Positions 1 through 6,919 of a DNA stretch of 11,788 nucleotides are shown here, one piece after another. The DNA is from an uncultured Actinomycetes bacterium (GTDB taxonomy: Bacteria; Actinomycetota; Actinomycetes; S36-B12; UBA5976), in assembly GCA_937896305.1 (NCBI GenBank), contig CALBND010000112.1, forward strand, positions 1-11,788. The letters are read 5' to 3'. The position numbers and the translations under genes are program-made. Each line of letters begins with the position of its first letter. The first letter of the stretch is position 1. The notes beneath the pieces were generated by a model. The model saw nothing but the letters and a program-made list of their open reading frames with translations. It made no database searches and was not told the DNA's origin.

Positions 1-577
1 AGGATCCGTCCCCAGCAGTTTTGCTGGAAGCTTTTTTAACCCAAGTTTTTTTCTTTTTATCATAAACTTGTAATTGCACACCAATTTTTGCTTTAGCAGG
101 ACTTATTGTACCCACAAAACCAATTGGGCTTGCAGGGTTTACTGCTACATTTTCTGTGACCACATTAAGAGATGGTTTTTTAAAATTTAATTCAAAAGAT
201 TCACTTTTAGCAATTGATTTTTCACCAACAACAATTCGATAATTAACTTTACTGGCTTTAACAGGTGCAGTAATTGACATTGACCAAGTTCCATCTGTTT
301 TAGTTTTAGTTGAGCCAATAGTGGACCATTTTTCGCCTTTTTTAACTTGACGTTTAATTAAAACATTTTTCTTAACTGGATCAATAATTCCTGAAATGCT
401 AAATTTGGATCCAACTGGAATTTCAGTATTTACTGGGTTAACTGTTAAACCTGGTTCACTGTTTATATTTATTACACTTTCCACAATTGGAGCAGGTGCA
501 TCTTCAGCTTGAGCTGGATTAAAGGAACTTAAACTCATAAAAATTGCGAGGATTGAAACCAGCACTCTTCTAGACAC
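1..577 (-). CDS. Secreted Ig-like repeat protein, 5' part (runs off left edge)
   Basis: The frame is open from a GTG at 577 to the window edge, giving 192 residues without a stop. The start is chosen because AAGGAG (585-590 on the minus strand) lies 7 nt upstream. Residues 1-24 form a signal peptide: an SRR basic start, a hydrophobic stretch (VLVSILAIFM) and a likely cleavage after NPAQA, before ED. After a short Pro/Ala-rich linker come at least two related beta-sandwich-like repeats, about residues 45-131 and 135-192+. Each has a pattern of G..F...G.I.P.K..V.....V.....W followed by KT..DG. The second repeat is cut by the edge. Such repeats are common in exported actinobacterial proteins and resemble bacterial Ig-like modules. 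Role unknown; probably exported and possibly surface or adhesion related. It lies 101 nt downstream of the UPF0303 gene on the same strand, behind a hairpin-rich leader. Confidence 0.82.
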   Translation of the reverse strand, partial: MSRRVLVSILAIFMSLSSFNPAQAEDAPAPIVESVININSEPGLTVNPVNTEIPVGSKFSISGIIDPVKKNVLIKRQVKKGEKWSTIGSTKTKTDGTWSMSITAPVKASKVNYRIVVGEKSIAKSESFELNFKKPSLNVVTENVAVNPASPIGFVGTISPAKAKIGVQLQVYDKKKKTWVKKASSKTAGDGS

Positions 578-616
578 AGTAAAACTCCTTGTATTTTTCT
601 CTATATTCCAAAGTAA

Positions 617-653
617 CACGAGTGACTCATGTGGTTTAGGGGCAACGCCTAAC
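617..653 (-). promoter_or_regulatory. Two inverted repeats in the leader of the secreted-protein gene
   Basis: A near-perfect palindrome occupies 617-631: CACGAGT, one base, ACTCATG, with a single non-Watson-Crick pair. A second inverted repeat lies at 636-652 (TTAGG / CCTAA, 7-nt loop). Both are upstream of the AAGGAG site of the gene starting at 577 and just past the end of the UPF0303 gene. They could be an operator, a structured 5' leader or a terminator of the upstream gene; no U-run follows either one. I do not recognise a riboswitch class. Function is inference only. Confidence 0.3.
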
Positions 654-678
654 AAAGACCTAATTTAATAACTTTTAG

Positions 679-1149
679 TTATTTTTTTAAGAATTCTTGG
701 ATTCCTTTAACCAACATGTTGTGATCTTCAACTTGTGGCAATCCACTTACAGCTGCAATCCCAACCAGGGCACCATTATTCAAAAATATGGGAAACCCTC
801 CACCGTGTGCAGCATATTCTTCATCAGGTAATCCTGAATGCTCTTCGAATGTTTCATTTTTTTCTTCAAACATAACTCTGACATACATACTAGAATGTTG
901 AAATTTTTCAACCACTCTACATTTTCTATTTATCCACCATTCATTCTCAGAATTACTACCAGTCAAACTTGCTTTAAATAAAGTATTTTCTAGATTTCTA
1001 ACTTCCACAATTACTGGTGCTTTTTGAGCAAGAGCTAATTTTAAAATCTCTTGGCCTAACAAAATTGCATCCTCATTACTAAATGAATTAAGAGCTAATT
1101 CTTTTTCTTGACTTAATAGTTGAGTTGTGCTGAAATCACCAGTTGTCAT
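679..1149 (-). CDS. UPF0303 / GlcG-HbpS-like protein
   Basis: A 156-residue soluble protein with no signal peptide or membrane segment. The C-terminal half shows features of the UPF0303 group of the GlcG/HbpS (DUF336) fold: AAHGGGFPIFL (about 113-123) followed by LVGIAAVSGLPQVEDH (about 128-143), and an N-terminal half with the usual helix ending in ALAQKAPVIVEV. Length agrees with the family. Members are sometimes called heme-degrading or HbpS-like, but UPF0303 proteins have no firmly established reaction. ATG at 1149 is the first start after an in-frame stop. No good Shine-Dalgarno lies before it, so a leaderless transcript is possible. It diverges from the alcohol dehydrogenase gene across 98 nt and precedes the secreted-protein gene on the same strand. 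Confidence 0.85.
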   Translation of the reverse strand: MTTGDFSTTQLLSQEKELALNSFSNEDAILLGQEILKLALAQKAPVIVEVRNLENTLFKASLTGSNSENEWWINRKCRVVEKFQHSSMYVRVMFEEKNETFEEHSGLPDEEYAAHGGGFPIFLNNGALVGIAAVSGLPQVEDHNMLVKGIQEFLKK

Positions 1150-1247
1150 GCAGATAAGCCTAAACCTTGAGCCAGGGCTTTACCTGCTCTAGTCACCTTT
1201 CAAGCAATCAAATATTCTTATTTTAATTATTAAATTAGGAGATATAA

Positions 1248-2291
1248 GTGATCGAAGTTCGTGGATATGCCGCACAAAAAGCCAAAGCAGATCTAGCCCC
1301 CTGGAATTTCACCAGAAGAGAAGTTGGCCCACACGATGTTTTAGTGGAAATTGTTTATTCAGGAATATGTCATTCAGACATTCACCAAGTTAGAGAAGAA
1401 TGGGGCGAAGCAATATTTCCCATGGTCCCAGGACATGAAATTGCAGGAATTGTTAAAGAAGTTGGAAGTGAAGTTAAAAAATTTAAGCCAGGCATGAGAG
1501 CAGGTGTCGGAGTATTTATTGACTCTTGTCGTAAATGTGAAAACTGTTTAGCTGGTGAAAACCAATACTGTTTAGAAGGAATGACTGGAACTTATAACGG
1601 TTATGAAAGAGATGGCAAAACTGTTGCACAAGGTGGTTATGCCAATGCCATCGTTATTCACGAAGATTATGTTTTGAAACTTCCAGATAACTTAGAAATG
1701 TCAGGAATCGCACCACTTCTTTGTGCAGGAATCACTTTGTATTCTCCATTAAAACATTGGGGAGCAGGTCCTGGTAAAAAAGTTGGCATCATTGGTTTAG
1801 GTGGACTTGGACACATGGGTGTTAAATTTGCACACGCTCTTGGTGCTGAAGTAACAGTTTTATCTCACTCAGCCAATAAAGAAGCAGATGCCAAAGCTAT
1901 GGGTGCTGATCATTTTATTTTAACTAAAGATGAAAAATTCTTTGAAAGCCATAAAATGGAATTTGATTTATTAATTAACTCAGTTTCAGCCCCGCTAGAT
2001 TTAAATAACTATCTAGAAATGTTGAAACTAAATGGCTCCCTAGTAATGGTTGGTTTAAGTGGCCAGCCTTATCCAATCGATGCTTTCCAAATGTTGAATC
2101 AAAGAAGAAGAATTGCTGGTTCCATGATTGGTGGCATGAAGCAAACCCAAGAAATGTTGGACTTTGCGGGAGAAAAAAATATTGTCAGTGATGTTGAAGT
2201 TATAAAAGCTGAAGATATTAATAAAGCTTATAAAAGAGTTGTGGCAAGTGATGTTAAGTATCGTTTTGTGATTGATGCCAAAACTTTCTAA
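1248..2291 (+). CDS. Zinc-dependent NAD(P) alcohol dehydrogenase, CAD/YahK-like
   Basis: Medium-chain dehydrogenase of 347 residues, the usual length; probably oxidises or reduces alcohols and aldehydes in the cytosol. Catalytic zinc ligands are visible as C41 (GICHSDIH), H63-E64 (GHEIAG) and C159. The structural zinc cysteines are C94, C97, C100 and C108. The Rossmann motif GLGGLG is at 183-188, and the SHSANK stretch after the second strand suggests NADP(H) preference, as in cinnamyl-alcohol-dehydrogenase-like enzymes (inference). The GTG start at 1248 has AGGAGA 5 nt upstream (1237-1242). The stop overlaps the start of the acetyltransferase gene by 17 nt, so the two are probably co-transcribed and translationally coupled. 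The substrate cannot be read from the sequence. Confidence 0.95.
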   Translation: MIEVRGYAAQKAKADLAPWNFTRREVGPHDVLVEIVYSGICHSDIHQVREEWGEAIFPMVPGHEIAGIVKEVGSEVKKFKPGMRAGVGVFIDSCRKCENCLAGENQYCLEGMTGTYNGYERDGKTVAQGGYANAIVIHEDYVLKLPDNLEMSGIAPLLCAGITLYSPLKHWGAGPGKKVGIIGLGGLGHMGVKFAHALGAEVTVLSHSANKEADAKAMGADHFILTKDEKFFESHKMEFDLLINSVSAPLDLNNYLEMLKLNGSLVMVGLSGQPYPIDAFQMLNQRRRIAGSMIGGMKQTQEMLDFAGEKNIVSDVEVIKAEDINKAYKRVVASDVKYRFVIDAKTF

Positions 2292-2790
2292 CATTAGGCC
2301 AGCAAAGCTTAAAGATTGTGGCCAAATTCTTGAACTAATTCAAGAATTGGCCATTTTCGAAAAAGCCCCTAACGAAGTCAAAGCAACTGTTGAAGATTTA
2401 GAAATAGCTTTATTTTCAGGAATACACACCCCCCATCAAAAACCAGCAGTTTTTGCTGTTGTTATTGATGATGAAGAAAATCCAGGTAAACTTTCTGCTT
2501 TTGCAATTTATTTCCTAAATTTTTCTACCTGGTTAGGTAAACACGGAATCTACTTAGAAGATCTATACGTTAGAGAAAATAAAAGAGGCCAAGGTTTAGG
2601 TAAGGCATTGCTGGAGCACTTAGCAGAAATTTGTGTGGAAAATAATTATGGAAGATTTGAATGGTGGGTACTTGATTGGAATACTCCTGCTTGGGATTTT
2701 TATAAAAGCCAAGGAGCAATTCCTATGAGTGAGTGGGTTGTACATAGAGTTGATGGAGAAAATTTAAGAAATTTTGGTAAACGTAAGTAA
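2275..2790 (+). CDS. GNAT acetyltransferase, SSAT (diamine/thialysine) type
   Basis: 171 residues, the length of the spermidine/spermine N-acetyltransferase (SSAT) family. The GNAT acetyl-CoA loop is VRENKRGQGLGKALL (99-113). It is followed by the family pattern FEWWVLDWNTPAWDFYKSQGA (first residue 128), with the likely general-acid tyrosine at Y143, and the typical C-terminus SEWVVHRVDGENLRNF. Expected reaction: acetyl transfer from acetyl-CoA to a primary amine such as a polyamine or thialysine. ATG 2275 is preferred over TTG 2272; both lie inside the dehydrogenase gene, so initiation is probably coupled. The last 60 bases of homology (2718-2777) recur 2.34 kb downstream beside yibE/F. The 3' end of this gene may therefore have served as an insertion target and been replaced without loss of the reading frame. 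Confidence 0.93.
   Translation: MPKLSNIRPAKLKDCGQILELIQELAIFEKAPNEVKATVEDLEIALFSGIHTPHQKPAVFAVVIDDEENPGKLSAFAIYFLNFSTWLGKHGIYLEDLYVRENKRGQGLGKALLEHLAEICVENNYGRFEWWVLDWNTPAWDFYKSQGAIPMSEWVVHRVDGENLRNFGKRK
2718..2777 (+). repeat. Direct repeat, left copy (acetyltransferase 3' end; attL-like)
   Basis: These 60 bases match 5056-5115 at 56 of 60 positions, in the same orientation and the same reading frame. Two differences fall in one codon (Val to Thr) and one changes Phe to Leu. The pair bounds a 2338-bp segment holding the membrane protein gene and tRNA-like copy A. Reading them as attachment-site halves is inference. Confidence 0.7.
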
Positions 2791-2907
2791 TCTTTCGAAA
2801 TTTTAGCAAAGTCTTAACTATTTGTTAGCCAACTATCATCAATTTCTTAGAAATCACTTTAATGCTGTTATTACATGGCAATCTATATCAATCAGAAAGG
2901 ACACTAA

Positions 2908-2988
2908 TTGTTAGCTCTGTTACTTTTCCCAGCTTTGATGCTTGGAACTTTAATTGTTTTGGGATTCAACGCTCACACGAGTGGTTAA
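2908..2988 (+). CDS. Possible 26-aa small hydrophobic protein
   Basis: A TTG start at 2908 follows AGAAAGGA (2894-2901) with 6-nt spacing. The predicted peptide is one hydrophobic helix (about residues 2-19, LALLLFPALMLGTLIVLG) followed by a polar tail NAHTSG. It would be a single-span small membrane protein. It lies in the otherwise empty stretch between the acetyltransferase gene and the convergent membrane protein gene. Support is only the ribosome binding site and the clear helix; the non-ATG start and small size keep this tentative. Confidence 0.35.
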   Translation: MLALLLFPALMLGTLIVLGFNAHTSG

Positions 2989-3036
2989 TTAATTAATCGA
3001 ATTCGAACCCAAGTCCTGCCTAAATAAATTTAGTTA

Positions 3037-4755
3037 TCAATCAATTTTTGATAAGTATCTTAAGTTACTCTTATTCGGTAATTGAGATTTTAAATTAAAC
3101 TTGTATTGACCGTATCCATTTTGACTAAAAAAATTTAAGTAGTGAATTGTAGCCTCGGGAAAATCTTGGCTGGCCCAAAGAATATTATTTTTATTTAGTA
3201 AATCACTCGTCAAATTGTTGCTGTTTAATCCAATATTTTGCAATCTCTGATTCCACTGGGGGGAGAATGTGTCCCAATTTCCGAACATAATTACATTTGG
3301 AATTGGATCGTTTTTGATACTTATGTATGGACTTCTCCATTGATCAAATTCTTGGTTTCCTTGCACAACAATGACATAATCTGATAAATCTTGTTTTATT
3401 AACCTTGTTGTATCCTGACTGATTAGTATATTTTGATTATTATTTTTTTGTAGAATATTCAAATTAAATAAAGTTATAACAGTGATGATTATTGTTAACC
3501 CTGAGATAATATATTTTGTCTTGACGCTTACTTTCTTCAAATCTAAGGACAGGTTCCACCAATTTATCGTGAGGATTAAACAAATACCAAAGTACAAAGG
3601 GATTGTAACCCTACTTACACTGTGCAAAAAAATTGCAACATAGATCTGTAACCCAAGAAACCATAATAATATAAAACCTAACTTCAACAGCACCCCGAGA
3701 TTAAACACTCTTCTATATAGAAGCAAACCTCCAATAATTATGCTCAGGAATGAAGGGAAGAATAACAAAACACTATTTAGGTGATTTTCTACTAATTGAT
3801 TTAATTGCTTTATTCCAACTTTAATTTTACTCGAATAGCCCTCATTTATGCCAACTCCCTTTTCAATCCAATTTTCATCAAAAACTGATTTATCAAAATA
3901 AAGCTTGTCGTAAAACATATGGTATTCGTTTACACTCCACCCTGCAGTCTCCAGTTTTTCTCTGACACCCTCTTGTAATGGACTATCGGCTAAGACTTGA
4001 ACTTTTTCTATCCAGTTTCGATATTCCTTGGTATCACTACTTTGCCCATTCTCAATTGAATTATTGATAAAAAATACTAAAATAACAAGCAGAGAAGTAA
4101 AAATAAATTTTTTTTGAAAATAATAATTCTTTTTATTTATTTGACCTAATTTAATTATGATTAAAGGTGCGAAGACAGCTAACGCGCCTACTAAACTTTC
4201 TGGTCGAATAATATAAGACATAAGTATTAAAAATATGCCCAGATAACTATTTACTTTTCTAAAAGCTGAAATCTCGACAGACTTGAGCAAAGAAATTATG
4301 CCTACTATCCCAGAAAAAATAGCTGTGGAGGTAAACGTCAATCCAAAATAGCACCATAAAAATATACTTGTAATAAATATTATTCTAATTACACTTTTAA
4401 TATAATCTTTTTTGTTTAATGAATCATGATTAATAATTACCAATAAGTGTGTTAGTGATGTAATCGTCATAATTAATAAAACAATTGCATACCAGGCTAA
4501 TCCGAATTGCAGTGAATATAGAGCACTTGTTAAATAAGAAAAAAGGGCAGTTGTATAAATTGATCCGCTTTCAAAACTTCCAGTGTAGTTTGAATTAAAC
4601 CACGAATCTAAAATCCAATCATCACTTGTTCCGTAAACAGGATTCCAAAAAAATGAAGCAATAATCACTGCTGCGATCAAAATTGTGATGTACAGAATGG
4701 AGCTAGAAAGATATGTATTTTTTTCAAATAGACGCGTATTTTTGATGTTCTGCAT
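3037..4755 (-). CDS. Polytopic membrane protein, GT-C glycosyltransferase-like
   Basis: 572 residues. The first membrane span is at about 20-39, and the first outside loop begins with an acidic cluster D45, D46, D50 (sequence GTSDDWILDSW). More spans follow at about 83-106, 122-140, 170-200 and 215-232. Then come a long soluble loop (about 233-325), further spans at about 330-347, 357-400 and 414-432, and a soluble C-terminal domain of about 140 residues. Multi-span proteins with acidic residues in the first periplasmic loop are typical of GT-C enzymes that use polyprenyl-phosphate sugars. This is a fold-level guess, because I recognise no specific family. ATG 4755 has only a weak upstream site. 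The gene is very AT-rich, as island genes often are. It forms the only sizeable gene of the segment bounded by the duplicated acetyltransferase tail, with tRNA-like copy A beginning 94 nt upstream of it. Confidence 0.85.
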   Translation of the reverse strand: MQNIKNTRLFEKNTYLSSSILYITILIAAVIIASFFWNPVYGTSDDWILDSWFNSNYTGSFESGSIYTTALFSYLTSALYSLQFGLAWYAIVLLIMTITSLTHLLVIINHDSLNKKDYIKSVIRIIFITSIFLWCYFGLTFTSTAIFSGIVGIISLLKSVEISAFRKVNSYLGIFLILMSYIIRPESLVGALAVFAPLIIIKLGQINKKNYYFQKKFIFTSLLVILVFFINNSIENGQSSDTKEYRNWIEKVQVLADSPLQEGVREKLETAGWSVNEYHMFYDKLYFDKSVFDENWIEKGVGINEGYSSKIKVGIKQLNQLVENHLNSVLLFFPSFLSIIIGGLLLYRRVFNLGVLLKLGFILLWFLGLQIYVAIFLHSVSRVTIPLYFGICLILTINWWNLSLDLKKVSVKTKYIISGLTIIITVITLFNLNILQKNNNQNILISQDTTRLIKQDLSDYVIVVQGNQEFDQWRSPYISIKNDPIPNVIMFGNWDTFSPQWNQRLQNIGLNSNNLTSDLLNKNNILWASQDFPEATIHYLNFFSQNGYGQYKFNLKSQLPNKSNLRYLSKID

Positions 4756-4848
4756 TTCTAATTCATTATATTGTGTACATAGACTAATCTTGTAGGCTTT
4801 TAGTCAATAATGTTATTACTAAACTTTAGCATCAGCTAGCTTCGTGAG

Positions 4849-5030
4849 TAGGTCCTGTCGGGATAGAACCAACGACTCGCAGATTAAAAGTTTGTCCCAA
4901 CAAGTCCACTCTATGCCATAGTGACCCAATTTACCCACGAGTAACCATTAGGTTAAATCTGTTTGGAATTAGTTTAACCCACTAAGCCTTTGTATATCCT
5001 GTTCGGAATTTGTTTGGAGATTTACAAAGG
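4849..5030 (-). repeat. tRNA-Lys-like repeat, copy A (most diverged of three clear copies)
   Basis: On the minus strand, 4927 to 4849 is a 79-nt tRNA-like unit with loop CTTTTAA (anticodon TTT, Lys), a GAGTC variable loop, a T-arm with loop TTCTATC and a 3' strand AGGACCT. The 5' end, GGGTCAC, pairs with the 3' strand for about five bases. The region between the 5' end and the anticodon stem is too long and unlike a D-arm. Similarity to copy B continues upstream through 5022. That extension holds an inverted repeat GGTTAAA/TTTAACC (4951-4957, 4973-4979) and CCTTTGTA/TACAAAGG (4987-4994, 5023-5030). With the adjacent gene fragment it fills the 381-nt gap between genes. CCA is not encoded. Probably not a working tRNA. 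Confidence 0.7.
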
Positions 5031-5055
5031 TGTGCAGGTAGGGCTATTTCCGAGG

Positions 5056-5125
5056 AATTCCAATGAGTGAGTGGACTGTACATAGAGTTGATGGAGAAAA
5101 TTTAAGAAATCTTGGAGAAAAATAA
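5056..5125 (+). pseudogene. Displaced 3' end of an SSAT-type acetyltransferase gene (attR-like)
   Basis: It encodes IPMSEWTVHRVDGENLRNLG, then EK and a stop at 5123-5125: the last 22 codons of an acetyltransferase nearly identical to the tail of the gene at 2275-2790. No start, ribosome binding site or upstream part of the gene is present; homology fades left of about 5050. The differences look like allelic variation rather than decay, and the frame and stop are intact. It lies 11 nt from the convergent yibE/F stop, where the intact gene probably once ended. Confidence 0.75.
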
Positions 5126-5136
5126 ACTAAGTTATC

Positions 5137-6300
5137 TTAATCTTTATTAACTTTACCTTCAGCTAAAACAGCCGCTAATGCAGTTGTGATTGGCACAGCT
5201 AACACTAAACAAATAGATCCGACCAAAGTTCTGATAATTTCCTGGGCAATTCCTTCACTACTTAAAATAAAAGTTCCGGGTCGATCAGATATTGAAATCA
5301 AAATTAAAGTTGGTAGTGCTGCTCCCGCATAGGTAAACAGCAAAGTGTAAACAGTTGAAGCAATATGATCTCGGCCAATTCTCATACCTGAAATAAATAA
5401 CTGTGTAGCAGTGTAATTGGGTTGCGACTCCTTTAATTCCCAAACTGCTGATGCTTGTGTAACTGTTACATCGTTTAAGACTCCAACGGCAGCAAAAATA
5501 ATTCCAGCTAAAAGTAAACCATCAAGTCGTATATTTGTCACTCCGGCTAGGAAATAATCTTCATCACTTGAAACTCCTGAAAAATTACCCCATGTCACAA
5601 ATAAATAAGAAATTATCGCAGTTAAGAAAATTCCAAATAAAGTTCCCAAAATTGCAACAGAAGTTTTAATAGATAAACCATGAGCAACATAAAGTAACGT
5701 TAGAACTAAGCCTGAAGAAGCCACCACAGCCACCATTACGGGATCTTTACCTTCAAGGATTGCTGGAAAAAGAAAATATATTAGGACAAAAAAAGTTGCA
5801 AATAAACCGACTATGGCGCCCGCTCCGCGCCACCTGCCAATCAAAATTGTTACGATAGAGAAAATTATTGAAGTCCAAATTAATAAATTACTTCTATCTA
5901 AATCCATATACAAAAATGCATCATCTGTTACGTTGTAGTCGGGTAGATATAAAACTTGTATTTTGGTACCTGGATTTAGAGAAGTTCTGGTGTTACTTAA
6001 ATCAAATTCAACAAGAACTTTCGAATCTTTTTTAGCACCACTTGTGATCAGGACTTCTAAAACTTCACATCTTTTTGTTTCATCTGCTTCAACATCAAAA
6101 TTTTGTTCAAAGCCCATACATTCATTGTTACTTTTTGCTACCACCTCTCCTGTGACATATTCAGACCCAGGAACCGAATAAGAGGCACCAGATACTTTTT
6201 CGTAATCTCCTTGTGGCTTGAATATAAAAAATCCGATTATGGTTAACAGCGCTGAAAGGATAATTGCAAAAATTGTTATTTTTTTACGTTTTGAGTTCAT
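5137..6300 (-). CDS. YibE/F family membrane protein
   Basis: 387 residues. There is one N-terminal span (about 8-27), then an outside domain of about 105 residues with two cysteines (C61, C78) that could form a disulfide. Six or so membrane spans follow (about 139-155, 159-182, 187-207, 213-236, 259-276, 313-337, 354-380). Family hallmarks are GVLNDVTVTQASAVWEL (273-289) and GMRIGRDHIASTVYTLLFTY (305-324). YibE/F proteins are widespread in Gram-positive bacteria; a transport role is often suggested but no substrate is proven. Its ATG overlaps the stop of the doxX-like gene by 4 nt (ATGA), with no separate Shine-Dalgarno, so it is probably translated by coupling. The 3' end faces the displaced acetyltransferase tail. 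Confidence 0.92.
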   Translation of the reverse strand: MNSKRKKITIFAIILSALLTIIGFFIFKPQGDYEKVSGASYSVPGSEYVTGEVVAKSNNECMGFEQNFDVEADETKRCEVLEVLITSGAKKDSKVLVEFDLSNTRTSLNPGTKIQVLYLPDYNVTDDAFLYMDLDRSNLLIWTSIIFSIVTILIGRWRGAGAIVGLFATFFVLIYFLFPAILEGKDPVMVAVVASSGLVLTLLYVAHGLSIKTSVAILGTLFGIFLTAIISYLFVTWGNFSGVSSDEDYFLAGVTNIRLDGLLLAGIIFAAVGVLNDVTVTQASAVWELKESQPNYTATQLFISGMRIGRDHIASTVYTLLFTYAGAALPTLILISISDRPGTFILSSEGIAQEIIRTLVGSICLVLAVPITTALAAVLAEGKVNKD

Positions 6301-6680
6301 ATTAATTTAACTGGTGACTTCAAAGCCCATTTGATTAATGGAATTTGTAATGGAAGCCGAAGCCATGCACCAAGGATCAATGTCAAGTTAGCCTCACTAC
6401 TTCGAGTGACATCGATTGCATACCACCAATTACCTACCCAAATAATAAGTAAAACAAGTGCTGTTAATTTTGGAGCCCACTTTTGTTTCAAAAAGAGTCC
6501 AAGTGCGCATAGTAATTCAGCTATTCCGCTTAGATAAATCCAAAAAGTAGTCGGTCCTAAAACTGGGGGAACTAGGGCTACAAAAAGACTTGGGTTAATT
6601 AAATGAGTTAGTCCACTAATTGTGAAAATTAATAAAAGCACCCAGGTTCTGGAGGGAGTCGTTTTTATGTTTGCCAACAT
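6297..6680 (-). CDS. DoxX family small membrane protein
   Basis: 128 residues from ATG 6680; GTG 6704 would add eight (MKCGKVIP) and is equally possible, since neither start has a clear Shine-Dalgarno. Four membrane helices are visible. The typical DoxX features are an early GLTHLINPSLFVALVPP stretch, a YLSGIAELLCALGL helix, and a C-terminal block with WWYAIDVTR and LRLPLQIPLIKWAL. DoxX-like proteins have been linked to quinone or thiol redox and to stress resistance in some bacteria, but the role here is unknown. It is the first gene of a two-gene unit with yibE/F (4-nt overlap). The decayed tRNA-like unit at 6779-6847 lies about 100 nt upstream. Confidence 0.82.
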   Translation of the reverse strand: MLANIKTTPSRTWVLLLIFTISGLTHLINPSLFVALVPPVLGPTTFWIYLSGIAELLCALGLFLKQKWAPKLTALVLLIIWVGNWWYAIDVTRSSEANLTLILGAWLRLPLQIPLIKWALKSPVKLI

Positions 6681-6778
6681 GGGTATCACTTTGCCACATT
6701 TCACATAGAAATGTAAGCCCTACTTTACTCATCGTTTCAGTTTTTTTAATTTTTAAAGTCAACCCCATCTGAAAACAG

Positions 6779-6847
6779 TGGGCTCTTTTGGGGCAAATCC
6801 AATGACTTAAAAATTAAAAATACTTTCTAGTAAAGCCAACCTATCCC
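6779..6847 (-). repeat. Decayed fourth tRNA-Lys-like copy
   Basis: A gap-free hand alignment to copy A matches about 42 of 69 positions, and most differences are transitions. The anticodon-loop counterpart is TTTTTAA (6814-6820) at exactly the expected offset. It has the same orientation as the other copies. The T-arm and acceptor are broken. It sits alone in the 215-nt gap between doxX and the glycosyltransferase gene. Identity is low, so this could be a chance match in AT-rich DNA. Confidence 0.4.
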
Positions 6848-6919
6848 AATTTAGACTGTAATTAAAAACACTATAAGTAAATAAGCTAGATTGCTGCAAT
6901 TATTATTGTTTGATTTAAA

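Larger units (their letters stand above)
2718..5115. mobile_element. Putative 2.34-kb integrase-less insert at an acetyltransferase 3' end
   Basis: The segment is bounded by a 60-bp direct repeat made of the acetyltransferase gene tail (2718-2777 and 5056-5115). It contains a possible 26-codon ORF, one GT-C-like membrane protein gene on the minus strand, and tRNA-Lys-like copy A close to its right end. The old tail lies 11 nt from the convergent yibE/F gene, which suggests the ancestral junction. Known integrative elements can target gene 3' ends and restore the frame from their own end. Here no recombinase is carried, so movement in trans would be required. A partial duplication followed by gene insertion is an alternative. 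Confidence 0.45.

Noticed and set aside
2055..2294. Minus-strand open frame inside the alcohol dehydrogenase gene
   Set aside because: It lies wholly within a well-supported gene on the other strand and has no family features. The plus-strand frames at 5963-6181, 6331-6537, 8467-8658 and 8867-9124 are rejected for the same reason.
2994..3035. T-loop-like GGTTCGAAT on the minus strand near 3000, possibly another tRNA remnant
   Set aside because: The 3' side of the T-stem does not pair and no anticodon arm can be placed; the loop consensus alone is not enough.
6764..6782. Hairpin CCCA-CTG-AAAA-CAG-TGGG as a terminator
   Set aside because: No plus-strand gene lies upstream and no U-run follows on the minus strand. 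It may simply overlap the decayed tRNA-like copy.
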